Source: Candidatus Marivariicella framensis (GTDB lineage: Bacteria; Bacteroidota; Bacteroidia; Flavobacteriales; Flavobacteriaceae). Taken from it: DNA of 64,000 bases. The DNA lies in assembly GCA_905182735.1 (NCBI GenBank), contig CAJJCT010000003.1, forward strand, positions 1 through 64,000, read 5' to 3'. Shown piece after piece: positions 37,618 to 45,989 of the stretch. Below the pieces are notes generated by a model. It did not search any database. It had not been told where the DNA came from and saw only the letters and a list, made by a program, of their open reading frames with translations. A program made the translations under genes and the position numbers. Every line of letters starts with the position of its first letter. Position 1 is the first letter of the stretch.

Positions 37618-39126
37618 TTAGTCTAGAGGTTCTGTTAAAATTGTTAAAATTGTCTTTATTCCATCTCGATAATTCCCTAATCTTAAATTTTCATTTGGAC
37701 TATGTTGATTATTATCTATATTAACTGTTGGAACACAAACAGCAGGAATTCCTAGGGAATTAACAAAAGGTGAAATTGGAATTGAACCACCACTCATTCT
37801 AATTATAATTGGATCTTGATCAAATGCTCTAACCAGAGCTTTTTGAAGCCACCTGCCAATTTTAGATTGCATGTCTGTTCTAAAAGATTGATATAAAATT
37901 TTTGTTTTTATTGTTGCAATATTTGGATGTTTAATACGCTCTTTTTTTGTTGGCTCCCTATCTAAAATTAGATATCCTTGATTCTCAATGTGAGATTTAA
38001 TTAATTTAATTAAGTTTTCAGGAGAGGACTCTTTAACTAAGCGAATATCAATCTCTGCTCTTGCCCATGCGGGTATAATGGTTCTGACCTTTTCGTTTAT
38101 CCATCCGGATTGCATTCCTCTAATATTTAACGAAGGATACTGAATTGATTCTTGATAATTATCTGCTACTTTATCTGTTTCAGAAAACTGTAAAATATTT
38201 TTTAATTCTTCTTCGTTATGAGGTGTATCATTCAGTATAGATTTTATTTCGTCAGTTAAAACTATCCCATTGTAAAAACCAGGAATTATAACTTTTCCAT
38301 TTTCACTTTTCATTGAAGCTAAAATTCTAGAAAGTTTAAATGCAGGATTTGGAACATAATTTCCAAAGTGACCACTGTGCTGGGGAACAATAGGGCCATA
38401 AGTAGTTAATTGCATAGTGGCAATTCCTCTAGCTCCAAATTCAAGTGTTGGCTTATTTAAACGATGTAAGGGACCATCAAAAATTATTAATTGATCTGCT
38501 TTTAATAAATCAGTATTATTTTTAACAGCTTCTGGTAAGTTTGGAGACCCCATTTCTTCTTCAAAATCTAAAATAACTTTAATATTATAATTTGGTAATT
38601 TTTTTAAGTCATTAACTGCATCCATTGCAGTTAGAAACATTGCGACAGGCCCTTTAGCATCACTTGCAGATCTTGCAAAAACCCTCCAATCAGAATCATA
38701 GTTGTTGATCTTGTTCCAAGAAATTGACTCCCAATCACCATTAATATTTTGTTTTTTTAAAACTGGCAAATATGGATCTTTTTGATTCCATCTATTTGGA
38801 TCTACTGGCTGACCATCCATTTGCAAATAAATTAATACTGTTTGACCACTGCTATTGAAGTTTTGACTAGCTAATAATAAAGGAGCTCCTTTTGTTTTAA
38901 TTCGAGTAGTTATAAAACCTCTATTGGAAAAGGCCTTTTCGGTCCATGATATATTTTTCTCTATCCATTCAGGATAAAAAGCATCATTAGGAATACTTAG
39001 TATGTCTTTTAATAAATTGAAACTTTTCAGTGTATATTTTTCTGAAATCTCATCCAATTCATTTTTCATTTGCCCAAACGAAAAAATTGGAACAAACAGC
39101 AAAAGAATTATTTGTTTTTTCATCAT
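37618..39126 (-). CDS. Exported M20 family metallopeptidase, paralogue B (His ligand replaced by Gln)
   Basis: This 502-residue protein has a signal peptide (ending FSFGQ). It is closely related to the M20 protein at 18567-20069 along its full length (PVDPNRWNQKDPYLPV against PVDPSKWDQESPWIPV-type blocks, and DNNQHSPNENLRLGNY). The first metal-ligand motif reads LQMDGQ with Gln102, where the paralogue has MHLDGQ; I checked the codon CAA on the minus strand. The other ligands are intact: Asp in ARSASDAKGP, the Glu pair in DFEEEMGSP, Asp in IFDGPLH, and the last His. Activity may be altered. Confidence 0.9.
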   Translation of the reverse strand: MMKKQIILLLFVPIFSFGQMKNELDEISEKYTLKSFNLLKDILSIPNDAFYPEWIEKNISWTEKAFSNRGFITTRIKTKGAPLLLASQNFNSSGQTVLIYLQMDGQPVDPNRWNQKDPYLPVLKKQNINGDWESISWNKINNYDSDWRVFARSASDAKGPVAMFLTAMDAVNDLKKLPNYNIKVILDFEEEMGSPNLPEAVKNNTDLLKADQLIIFDGPLHRLNKPTLEFGARGIATMQLTTYGPIVPQHSGHFGNYVPNPAFKLSRILASMKSENGKVIIPGFYNGIVLTDEIKSILNDTPHNEEELKNILQFSETDKVADNYQESIQYPSLNIRGMQSGWINEKVRTIIPAWARAEIDIRLVKESSPENLIKLIKSHIENQGYLILDREPTKKERIKHPNIATIKTKILYQSFRTDMQSKIGRWLQKALVRAFDQDPIIIRMSGGSIPISPFVNSLGIPAVCVPTVNIDNNQHSPNENLRLGNYRDGIKTILTILTEPLD

Positions 39127-39212
39127 AATAAAATTTAAAACTTAATATAAAAAATATTTTTAATTAAAATCACTTAAATTATGAATTCAATAAATGTAAT
39201 TGTAATAAAGTT

Positions 39213-39243
39213 TTGCATTAAGTTGTTTTTATTTCTAAGTTTG
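39213..39243 (+). promoter_or_regulatory. Promoter of HMG-CoA synthase gene (TTG, N20, TAAGTTTG)
   Basis: TTG at 39213-39215 and TAAGTTTG at 39236-39243 are separated by 20 nt, a full match to the Bacteroidetes consensus. The start codon of the next gene is 38 bp downstream of the -7 box. Confidence 0.65.
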
Positions 39244-39281
39244 CGAGACGATTTTCGAAACAGATATCATAAATTATAAAA

Positions 39282-40724
39282 ATGAAAAAAACGGGCATTG
39301 ATGCTATATCTTTTTATGTTCCAAAACTTTTTGTGGATATGGAAAAATTAGCCATTAAAAGAAATATTTCATTTGAAAAACTCAATAAAGGCCTTGGTTT
39401 AAATAAAATGTCTATTCCTGACTGTGATGAGGACACTGCTTCATTTGCTGCTAATGCTTTATTAAATTTAATTACTTCAAATAATCTTGATCCTAGAGAA
39501 ATTGGACGTATATATATAGGAACTGAAAGTGCCTTGGACGGATCAAAACCAATTTCAACATATGTAATACAAGTTTTAGAAGAAATTTTAAATAATAAAT
39601 TTGGTTTCAGGTGTTTTAAAAACTGTGATGTTGTTGACCTAACTTTTGCTTGTGTTGGAGCGGTTGACGCTCTTCAAAATTGCAATGATTGGGTTGTAAA
39701 TGGAGTTGAAAGAAAAGCAGTAGTTATTGCTTCTGATTTAGCAAAGTATGAATTAGAATCAACCGGAGAATATACTCAAGGTGCTGGAGCAGTAGCATTA
39801 CTAATCAAAGAAAATCCAAGCATTATATCTATTACAAATAAATGGGGAGTTGCTACAAAAAGTGTTGGTGATTTTTTCAAGCCCAGAAGGGTTTATGATA
39901 AAGAGGAGATTTTAAAAGAGACAGCAAAATTACTTGGAAAAGAAATTTCAAATGATGAAGCGTCAAAAATTTTAAATAAAAATAATTCTGAATTTTGGTC
40001 CTCTTCAAATGCTAATTTTGAAATTTATAAAGAAGAACCAATATTTGAAGGTCAATTTTCAAATGAATGTTATGAGGAAAGAATTTTTGAAGCACTAGAT
40101 CATTTTATTAGTCAAAAAAACATAAATATTTTTGAAGATTGGAATCATTTAATATTTCATCTTCCTTATGCTTTTCACGGCAGAAGAATGTTAGTTAAAA
40201 AATGGACATTATGGCTTGATGACAACAATAAATTAGATCAACTTACTAATGAAATTGGAAAAGTTAAAAAGGGTGATGAAAAAGCATGGATTAAATTAGC
40301 AAGTAAATCAGAATTATATAATGATTTTGTTGTTAAAAAGATAGCTCCAGGAGAGATTGCATCTTCCGAAATAGGAAATATGTATACCGCATCTATTTTC
40401 ATGTCACTTCTAAGCATGCTAAACAATGCAATTACCAAAAAAATAGAATTAACCAATAATAAAATTGGTTTTATTAGTTATGGGAGTGGATCTAAAGCTA
40501 AAATTTTTGAAGGAATAATTGAAAGTAGTTGGAAAATTAAATTAAAATCCTCAAATCTTTTTGAGATATTAGATAAAAGAAAAGATATTGATGTTGGCAC
40601 TTATGAAGATCTACATCGGAATAAAATTAAGGATCCAATTTCTGAATATAACAGTTCAATAAAATTATCAAAGATTCAAGAAGGAGAGTTCACAAGAGGT
40701 CTTAGAAGCTATAAATTCAAATAG
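39282..40724 (+). CDS. Hydroxymethylglutaryl-CoA synthase
   Basis: This 480-residue thiolase-fold enzyme condenses acetyl-CoA with acetoacetyl-CoA to HMG-CoA, the first committed step of the mevalonate pathway used for isoprenoids by many Flavobacteriia. The catalytic residues are visible: Glu in IGTESALDGSKPIST (about residue 82), Cys in LTFACVGAVDAL (about 124) and His in IFHLPYAFHGRRM. GSGSKAKIFEG near the C-terminus is the usual closing motif. It has a full-consensus promoter and is followed 34 bp downstream by a histone-deacetylase-family gene. No other mevalonate genes lie nearby. Confidence 0.92.
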   Translation: MKKTGIDAISFYVPKLFVDMEKLAIKRNISFEKLNKGLGLNKMSIPDCDEDTASFAANALLNLITSNNLDPREIGRIYIGTESALDGSKPISTYVIQVLEEILNNKFGFRCFKNCDVVDLTFACVGAVDALQNCNDWVVNGVERKAVVIASDLAKYELESTGEYTQGAGAVALLIKENPSIISITNKWGVATKSVGDFFKPRRVYDKEEILKETAKLLGKEISNDEASKILNKNNSEFWSSSNANFEIYKEEPIFEGQFSNECYEERIFEALDHFISQKNINIFEDWNHLIFHLPYAFHGRRMLVKKWTLWLDDNNKLDQLTNEIGKVKKGDEKAWIKLASKSELYNDFVVKKIAPGEIASSEIGNMYTASIFMSLLSMLNNAITKKIELTNNKIGFISYGSGSKAKIFEGIIESSWKIKLKSSNLFEILDKRKDIDVGTYEDLHRNKIKDPISEYNSSIKLSKIQEGEFTRGLRSYKFK

Positions 40725-40758
40725 CTTATTAAAATTAGTAGTAACTAATTTTTAAAAA

Positions 40759-41670
40759 ATGAATAGATATATTCCAATAGCTTATCATGAATCATACAAG
40801 CTCGATCTTCCTAAAGGACACAGATTTCCAATGGAAAAATACAAACTCTTACCTAACGAATTAATAAATCAAGGAATATCAAAAGAAACTGATTTTTTCT
40901 CACCTTATCCTCCTGAATTGAATTGTGTTACTCAAGTTCATGATAAAGAATATGTATTAAAATTAAAAAGTTTAAAATTAACTAAACCTGAAATTAGGAA
41001 GATTGGATTTCCACTTTCAAAAGAGTTGATTGACAGAGAATTTTTGATTGCTGGGGGGACTGTTATGGGTGCAGATAAAGCTTTAACCTATAAAATATCA
41101 ATGAATATTGCAGGAGGTACTCATCATTCATTTTCAGATAGAGGAGAGGGATTTTGCCTGCTAAATGATCAAGCGATAGCTGCTAAATACTTATTGAAAA
41201 ATCATGCTATAAATAAAATATTAATTGTTGATTTAGATGTACATCAAGGAAATGGAACTGCTTCAATTTTCAAATCAATCGAACAAGTATTTACCTTTTC
41301 TATGCACGGAGATAAAAACTTTCCATTTAAAAAAGAGAAAAGTGACTTGGATATTGGACTTAAAGACAATACAACTGATATCGAATACTTAACTATCTTA
41401 AAAAAAACTTTGCCTTTATTAATTAAAAAAGTTAGACCAAATTTCATATTTTACTTATCAGGAGTAGATGTTATAAAAACTGATAAACTAGGCAGACTAT
41501 CTTTAACTTTAGAGGGATGCAAGGATAGAGATAAATTTGTTTTTTCTTTATGTAAAAAAGAAAATATTCCTGTCCAGTGTAGTATGGGGGGTGGTTATTC
41601 CGAAGATATTAGTGTTATTGTAGATGCCCATTTAAACACTTACAAAATGGCTAAAGAGGTTTATTTTTAA
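40759..41670 (+). CDS. Histone deacetylase superfamily protein
   Basis: The 303-residue protein has the arginase/deacetylase fold. Visible features are AGGTHHSFSDRGEGFCLLNDQAIAA (active-site His pair), ILIVDLDVHQGNGTASIF (zinc Asp and His), and FYLSGVDVIKTDKLGRLSLT (second Asp, although the motif has GVDV for the usual GxDP). Bacterial members deacetylate acetyl-lysine, polyamines or small amides (the AcuC/class IV-like group). An acetyl-CoA synthetase is in the window but not in the same operon. It is co-oriented with HMG-CoA synthase. Confidence 0.9.
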   Translation: MNRYIPIAYHESYKLDLPKGHRFPMEKYKLLPNELINQGISKETDFFSPYPPELNCVTQVHDKEYVLKLKSLKLTKPEIRKIGFPLSKELIDREFLIAGGTVMGADKALTYKISMNIAGGTHHSFSDRGEGFCLLNDQAIAAKYLLKNHAINKILIVDLDVHQGNGTASIFKSIEQVFTFSMHGDKNFPFKKEKSDLDIGLKDNTTDIEYLTILKKTLPLLIKKVRPNFIFYLSGVDVIKTDKLGRLSLTLEGCKDRDKFVFSLCKKENIPVQCSMGGGYSEDISVIVDAHLNTYKMAKEVYF

Positions 41671-41722
41671 AATTAAGCACGGAATTAATTTTAAAAGAAA
41701 ATTTGAAAAAATCAAATTTGAT

Positions 41723-42082
41723 TTACCAATTCATGAAACCACCCTTCAAATCATAGATCTTATGAAAACCTAACGAATCCATTACTTTAGAGGCTTTTCC
41801 ACTTCTGTTTCCTGATTTACAATAAATTAAATATGATTTATTTTTATCTAACCTTGAGATGTTTTGAATAAATTCTGAAGATTTAAAATCAATATTAATT
41901 GCATTTTTTATATAACCATCTCTATATTCTTCAGCAGTTCGCACATCAATAACTTGAATATTTTTTTCAATCAACTCTTTAAATGTTTCTTTTTCTATCA
42001 CTTCAACTTTTGATTCATTAGTTATCATTTGACTAAATGATATGTTAGAAATAAAAAGAAATAGTACTAAAATTTTTTTCAT
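41723..42082 (-). CDS. Exported rhodanese-domain protein
   Basis: I place the start at ATG 42082, since the residues before it in the longer frame lack sense and the signal peptide (MKKILVLFLFISNISFSQ) begins there. That gives 119 residues with one rhodanese domain: VIDVRTAEEYRDGYIKNAINIDF and the active-site loop IYCKSGNRSGKA, whose Cys accepts sulfur. The C-terminal LKGGFMNW is typical. Periplasmic single-domain rhodaneses take part in sulfur transfer or thiol chemistry. An 8-bp hairpin (41699-41719) lies beyond its stop, between the convergent genes. Confidence 0.9.
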   Translation of the reverse strand: MKKILVLFLFISNISFSQMITNESKVEVIEKETFKELIEKNIQVIDVRTAEEYRDGYIKNAINIDFKSSEFIQNISRLDKNKSYLIYCKSGNRSGKASKVMDSLGFHKIYDLKGGFMNW

Positions 42083-42161
42083 GAAATAAAATTTAAATAT
42101 AAATATACTTAAGTGTATAGTAAACATTAGATTTTACAAAATTTTTTTAAACATTTTGATA

Positions 42162-42169
42162 TATATTTG
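42162..42169 (+). promoter_or_regulatory. -7 box (TATATTTG) for the photolyase operon
   Basis: TATATTTG fits the -7 consensus and lies 15 bp before the DUF2256 ATG at 42185. There is no TTG at the right distance upstream, so the promoter call is partial. Confidence 0.45.
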
Positions 42170-42184
42170 TAATCTTTTTAATAA

Positions 42185-42340
42185 ATGTCAGATAAAATTT
42201 TGAAAAGAATTTTAAAAATAAATTTTCCAGAAAAAAAATGTCCTGTTTGTAATTTAAATTTTAAATGGAGAAAAAAATGGGAGAAAAACTGGCATGAAAT
42301 AATTTATTGTAGTAAAAAATGCAGGAGCAAAAAGCAATAA
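42185..42340 (+). CDS. DUF2256 zinc-ribbon protein
   Basis: I read this 51-residue gene directly from the sequence. It has two Cys pairs in the DUF2256 pattern: KKCPVCNLNFKWRKKWEKNWHEIIYCSKKCRSKK. The two CxxC-type pairs with the WRKKWEKNW linker are the family hallmark, and DUF2256 genes are frequently adjacent to, or fused with, cryptochrome/photolyase genes. Its last 22 bp overlap the DASH cryptochrome start, so the genes are translationally linked. The function is unknown; a zinc or DNA-binding accessory role is plausible. Confidence 0.85.
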   Translation: MSDKILKRILKINFPEKKCPVCNLNFKWRKKWEKNWHEIIYCSKKCRSKKQ

Positions 42341-43635
42341 TTTGGTTTAGAAACAACTTACGAGTACTTGATAATAAATCTTTACATCAAGCATCAATTT
42401 CTCATAAAAAAATTATTGCTTATTATAATTTTGATACTAATTATTATAAAAAAGACAAGTGGGGGTTTAAAAAAACAGAAAAGTTTAGAGCTCAATTTTT
42501 GATTGAAACAATAGAAGACTTAAAAAACTCTTTAGCTGAACTTAATATTTCTTTAATAATCGACAATTCCCCCTCAATATCAGGATTAATAAACGTTATT
42601 AAGAATCATGAGATTAACGATATCTATTGCCAAAAAGAGTGGACTATTGAAGAAGAAAAAATAGAGAAAGATTTAATTGAAAAATTACCTAAAGGATTTA
42701 ATTTAAATTCTGAATACGATCAATTTTTATTTCATCCAGATGAGATAATGATTGAACCAATAAACATACCAGAAGTTTTTTCAAGTTTTAGAAAAAAAAT
42801 TGAGAAAAGAATTACGGTCAGAGAATGCTGTCCTGTTCCAATTAAATTAGATAAATCGAATTTGCTTGAAGAAACATTTCCTATACCAAAGTTGGAAGAT
42901 TTGAATCTTGATCCATTTAAAGTCGATATAAACAGCGCATTTCCATTTCAAGGAGGCACTAAATCAGGGCTTGATCGAATCAATTTTTATTTTTGGAAAT
43001 CAAAAAAACTAGGATTTTATAAAAAAACCAGAAATGGCTTATTAAAAACTGACTATAGTTCAAAATTATCAAGCTGGTTAGCTAATGGATCAATATCAGC
43101 CAGACAAATATATTGGGAAGTAAAAAAGTTTGAAGATGAAATCCTAAAAAATCAATCTACCTACTGGCTTATTTTTGAATTAATTTGGAGAGACTATTTT
43201 AAGTATATATCGATTAAGCATGGTAATAAGATTTTTAGATTAGGAGGAATTTACTCAAAATCAAAGGTTTGGAAAATTGACATAGACACAATAAATAGCT
43301 GGATAAATGGAACCACCAAAGAGTCTTTCATTAATGCTAATATGATAGAATTAAAAAAAACTGGATGGATGAGTAATAGAGGAAGGCAAAACGTTGCCTC
43401 CTATTTAACAAAAGATCTTTTAATAGACTGGAGAGTTGGGGCTTCCTATTTTGAATCTATGTTGATTGATTATGACGTACATAGTAATTATGGAAATTGG
43501 ATTTATAATTCAGGGATTGGAAATGATCCTATGCCAGATCGAAAATTCAATCCAAAATTTCAAGCAGACAGATATGATCCAAATAACACTTTTCAAAAAT
43601 TGTGGTTAAATAAACAATATGAAATTGACTTGTAG
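42319..43635 (+). CDS. DASH-family cryptochrome
   Basis: This 438-residue flavoprotein has the photolyase N-terminal Rossmann domain (AIIWFRNNLRVLDN) and the FAD domain with DASH-type motifs: FELIWRDYFKYISIKHG, MSNRGRQNVASYL, DWRVGASYFESMLIDYDVHSNYGNWIYNSGIGNDP, and a final FNPKFQADRYDP. DASH cryptochromes bind FAD and a folate antenna and repair pyrimidine dimers in single-stranded DNA, with a possible light-sensing role. It sits between DUF2256 (22-bp overlap) and a second photolyase (17-bp overlap), forming one light-related operon. Confidence 0.95.
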   Translation: MQEQKAIIWFRNNLRVLDNKSLHQASISHKKIIAYYNFDTNYYKKDKWGFKKTEKFRAQFLIETIEDLKNSLAELNISLIIDNSPSISGLINVIKNHEINDIYCQKEWTIEEEKIEKDLIEKLPKGFNLNSEYDQFLFHPDEIMIEPINIPEVFSSFRKKIEKRITVRECCPVPIKLDKSNLLEETFPIPKLEDLNLDPFKVDINSAFPFQGGTKSGLDRINFYFWKSKKLGFYKKTRNGLLKTDYSSKLSSWLANGSISARQIYWEVKKFEDEILKNQSTYWLIFELIWRDYFKYISIKHGNKIFRLGGIYSKSKVWKIDIDTINSWINGTTKESFINANMIELKKTGWMSNRGRQNVASYLTKDLLIDWRVGASYFESMLIDYDVHSNYGNWIYNSGIGNDPMPDRKFNPKFQADRYDPNNTFQKLWLNKQYEIDL

Positions 43636-45100
43636 TATAATATTTCCAAACCAATTATTCAAAGAATCTCCTTTGTTAAAAAAAAATAGTGAAGTTTTTT
43701 TAGTTGAAGAATTTCTTTTCTTCAAACAATATAATTTTCACAAACAAAAAATTTTATTTCATAGATCTTCAATGAAATATTATAATGAATACTTAAGCAA
43801 TATGGGTGTTAAAGTCAATTATATTGACTCCTATAATGATTTGTCTGATATAAGAAATTTAATTATAGAGTTGTCTAAAAAAGGATTTAAAGAAATTGAA
43901 TATATTGATTCGGTTGACTACCTCCTGGAACGAAGGATAAATAAATTTGCTATTGAAAATAAAATAAAATTAATAAAACATGATTCACTTCTTTTTATAA
44001 ATGATCAGGAAGATTTAAATAGTTTTTTTAAACCTGAAAAAAAGAAATTTTTTCACACAACTTTTTATATAAGTCAAAGAAAAAAATTAAATATTTTAAT
44101 TGATAAAAACTTTAATCCTGACGGAGGAAAGTGGTCTTTTGACATGGTAAATAGAAAGAAATATCCAAAGAATATTAGACCTCCAGATATTTTATTTCCA
44201 AAAAAAAATAAGTTTTTATCTGATGGAATTAAATATGTAGAAAATTATTTTCCATCTAATTATGGCGTGATAAATGAAGATTTTAAATACCCAAATAATC
44301 ATGTTGATGCAGAAAAGTGGTTTCAAGATTTTTTAGAGAACAGATTTGAAGATTTTGGATCTTACGAGGATGCAATTGTTTCGGAGGAGGTTTTACTAAA
44401 TCATAGTCTATTAAGTCCACTCATAAATAGCGGACTTCTTTCTCCTAAATTAATTGTTGATAAAGCAATTTCATTTTATGATAAAAATACAATACCATTA
44501 AATTCTATTGAAGGATTTATTAGGCAAATAATAGGTTGGCGAGAATTTATAAGAGGGATTTATATATCAAAAGGAAGTCACGAGAGAACAAGAAATTTTT
44601 GGAACTTTAATAAAAAAATTCCGGCTAGCTTCTATTCAGGAACCACAGGTATAATTCCTATTGATTTAACTATTCAAAAAATTAATCAAACTGGATACTG
44701 TCATCATATTGAGAGATTAATGGTCTTAGGAAATTTTATGGTTTTATGTGAGTTTGATCCAGACGAAGTTTACAAATGGTTCATGGAAATGTTTATTGAC
44801 TCTTATGATTGGGTTATGGTTCCAAATGTTTACGGAATGAGTCAATTCAGTGATGGAGGATTAATGTCTACTAAGCCATATATATCAAGCAGTAATTATT
44901 TATTTAAAATGAGTGATTACAAAAAAGGAGAATGGCAAATAATTTGGGATGGATTATTTTGGAGGTTTATGGATAAACATAGAGGGTTTTTTGTAAAAAA
45001 CCCAAGAATGAGAATGCTAGTGAGCACATTTGATAAAATGAATTCAGAAAAAAAATCTAATCTTCTTGAACAAGCTGAAAATTTTCTAGAAAATCAATAA
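43619..45100 (+). CDS. Photolyase-related protein of the Fe-S bacterial type, lacking the cluster cysteines
   Basis: The 493-residue protein matches the PhrB-like (6-4) photolyase family (also called FeS-BCP): LNSIEGFIRQIIGWREFIRGIY, HHIERLMVLGNFMVL, PNVYGMSQFSDGGLMSTKPYISSSNYLFKMSDY. In characterised members a CxxC follows MSDY, a third Cys lies shortly after, and a fourth precedes the HHI helix by 15 residues. Here these read KKGE, a Trp/Asp stretch and Pro, so none of the four [4Fe-4S] ligands is present. FAD and lumazine antenna binding is expected but unproven. It overlaps the DASH gene by 17 bp. Confidence 0.88.
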   Translation: MKLTCSIIFPNQLFKESPLLKKNSEVFLVEEFLFFKQYNFHKQKILFHRSSMKYYNEYLSNMGVKVNYIDSYNDLSDIRNLIIELSKKGFKEIEYIDSVDYLLERRINKFAIENKIKLIKHDSLLFINDQEDLNSFFKPEKKKFFHTTFYISQRKKLNILIDKNFNPDGGKWSFDMVNRKKYPKNIRPPDILFPKKNKFLSDGIKYVENYFPSNYGVINEDFKYPNNHVDAEKWFQDFLENRFEDFGSYEDAIVSEEVLLNHSLLSPLINSGLLSPKLIVDKAISFYDKNTIPLNSIEGFIRQIIGWREFIRGIYISKGSHERTRNFWNFNKKIPASFYSGTTGIIPIDLTIQKINQTGYCHHIERLMVLGNFMVLCEFDPDEVYKWFMEMFIDSYDWVMVPNVYGMSQFSDGGLMSTKPYISSSNYLFKMSDYKKGEWQIIWDGLFWRFMDKHRGFFVKNPRMRMLVSTFDKMNSEKKSNLLEQAENFLENQ

Positions 45101-45102
45101 AT

Positions 45103-45129
45103 AAAAAGGCCTCTTAAAGAGGCCTTTTT
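45103..45129. terminator. Bidirectional rho-independent terminator
   Basis: AAAAAGGCCTCT (45103-45114) and AGAGGCCTTTTT (45118-45129) form a perfect 12-bp stem with a 3-nt loop. A and T runs on either side let it serve both convergent genes, the photolyase operon and the exported protein at 45152-45889. Confidence 0.92.
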
Positions 45130-45151
45130 CAAATTCATTATAAATAAATAG

Positions 45152-45889
45152 TTAATTCAAAGGAGAACTTAATTCAGACATATATTGATGGTGACGAACT
45201 CTCATTCCATCATCCATTAATGAAGCTCTAAATCTTGCAGAATCTTGCTCTAAAGAGCCTTCACCGAATAATTCATTATATTTTTTTATAAAATCAGGTC
45301 TTGAATTCCAGTCATCAGTTTCCCCAGCAAAATTTTCGTGATGGAATCTTACCATTACCCAATTACCGTTACAGCCAGAGTTACATTCCATGACTGTCAC
45401 TCTTTGATTATACGCAGTTTCTTCCCAGACTTTTTTTGATCTATTTCTAAACATCCAAAAATCTTTATCTCCAGAATCTTTGTAGTTGTAGTAAATAATT
45501 CTTCTGTGATTATTTCTTTTTGCATTAACTGGATTATATGAGGATTCATTATTTCTAGTCATTATTCGGTTTCCAACAGATTTGTGAAGAGGACCTACTG
45601 TTTTTCGCCAAAAATTATTACCAGATGTATCAACATTATCGAATTCTCCCATCGATTTTGCATGCATCATTCTGATATAATGATTAGCATTTTGACCAGT
45701 TAAAATCTTCCAAGTTGAAAATCTTGTTTGACCATTTTTACTATTGTACATTTTAGTTTTTTTAGCTACTGCAGATTCAAATTTTGAAACATCAGCTGCC
45801 TCTACTTCTAATAGACGTTGTTGAATTATTTGAGAGTTAACATTACCTATTAAAAGTAAGCTGAAAATTGTAAAAATTGTTTTTTTCAT
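45152..45889 (-). CDS. Exported two-module protein, paralogue of the 14366-15088 product
   Basis: This 245-residue protein has a signal peptide (ending GNVNSQ). I recognise no family. An N-terminal module (QQRLLEVEAADVSKFESAVAKKTKMYNSKNG...WKILTGQNANHYIRMMHAKSMGEFDN) resembles antibiotic-monooxygenase/NIPSNAP-type ferredoxin-like halves. The C-terminal module (VMECNSGCNGNWVMVRFHHENFAGETDDW...IKKYNELFGEGSLEQDSARFRA) shares its KYNELFGEGSL end with the paralogue's EYDKMYGNGSF. A CNSGC pair could be a disulfide. The common layout suggests a Bacteroidota family of unknown function. Confidence 0.65.
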   Translation of the reverse strand: MKKTIFTIFSLLLIGNVNSQIIQQRLLEVEAADVSKFESAVAKKTKMYNSKNGQTRFSTWKILTGQNANHYIRMMHAKSMGEFDNVDTSGNNFWRKTVGPLHKSVGNRIMTRNNESSYNPVNAKRNNHRRIIYYNYKDSGDKDFWMFRNRSKKVWEETAYNQRVTVMECNSGCNGNWVMVRFHHENFAGETDDWNSRPDFIKKYNELFGEGSLEQDSARFRASLMDDGMRVRHHQYMSELSSPLN

Positions 45890-45989
45890 TTTGTTTTATA
45901 TTTAATTATAAATGTATAAAGATAATTGCAAAAAACAAGTTTATTTTTTATTTAAACTAAGAGAGGATTAATTGGATTTAAATAATCTT

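Noticed and set aside
41699-41719. 8-bp hairpin AAATTTGA/TCAAATTT as a terminator
   Set aside because: No T-tract follows and the arms are A+T-only apart from one G-C pair, so it is too weak to call.
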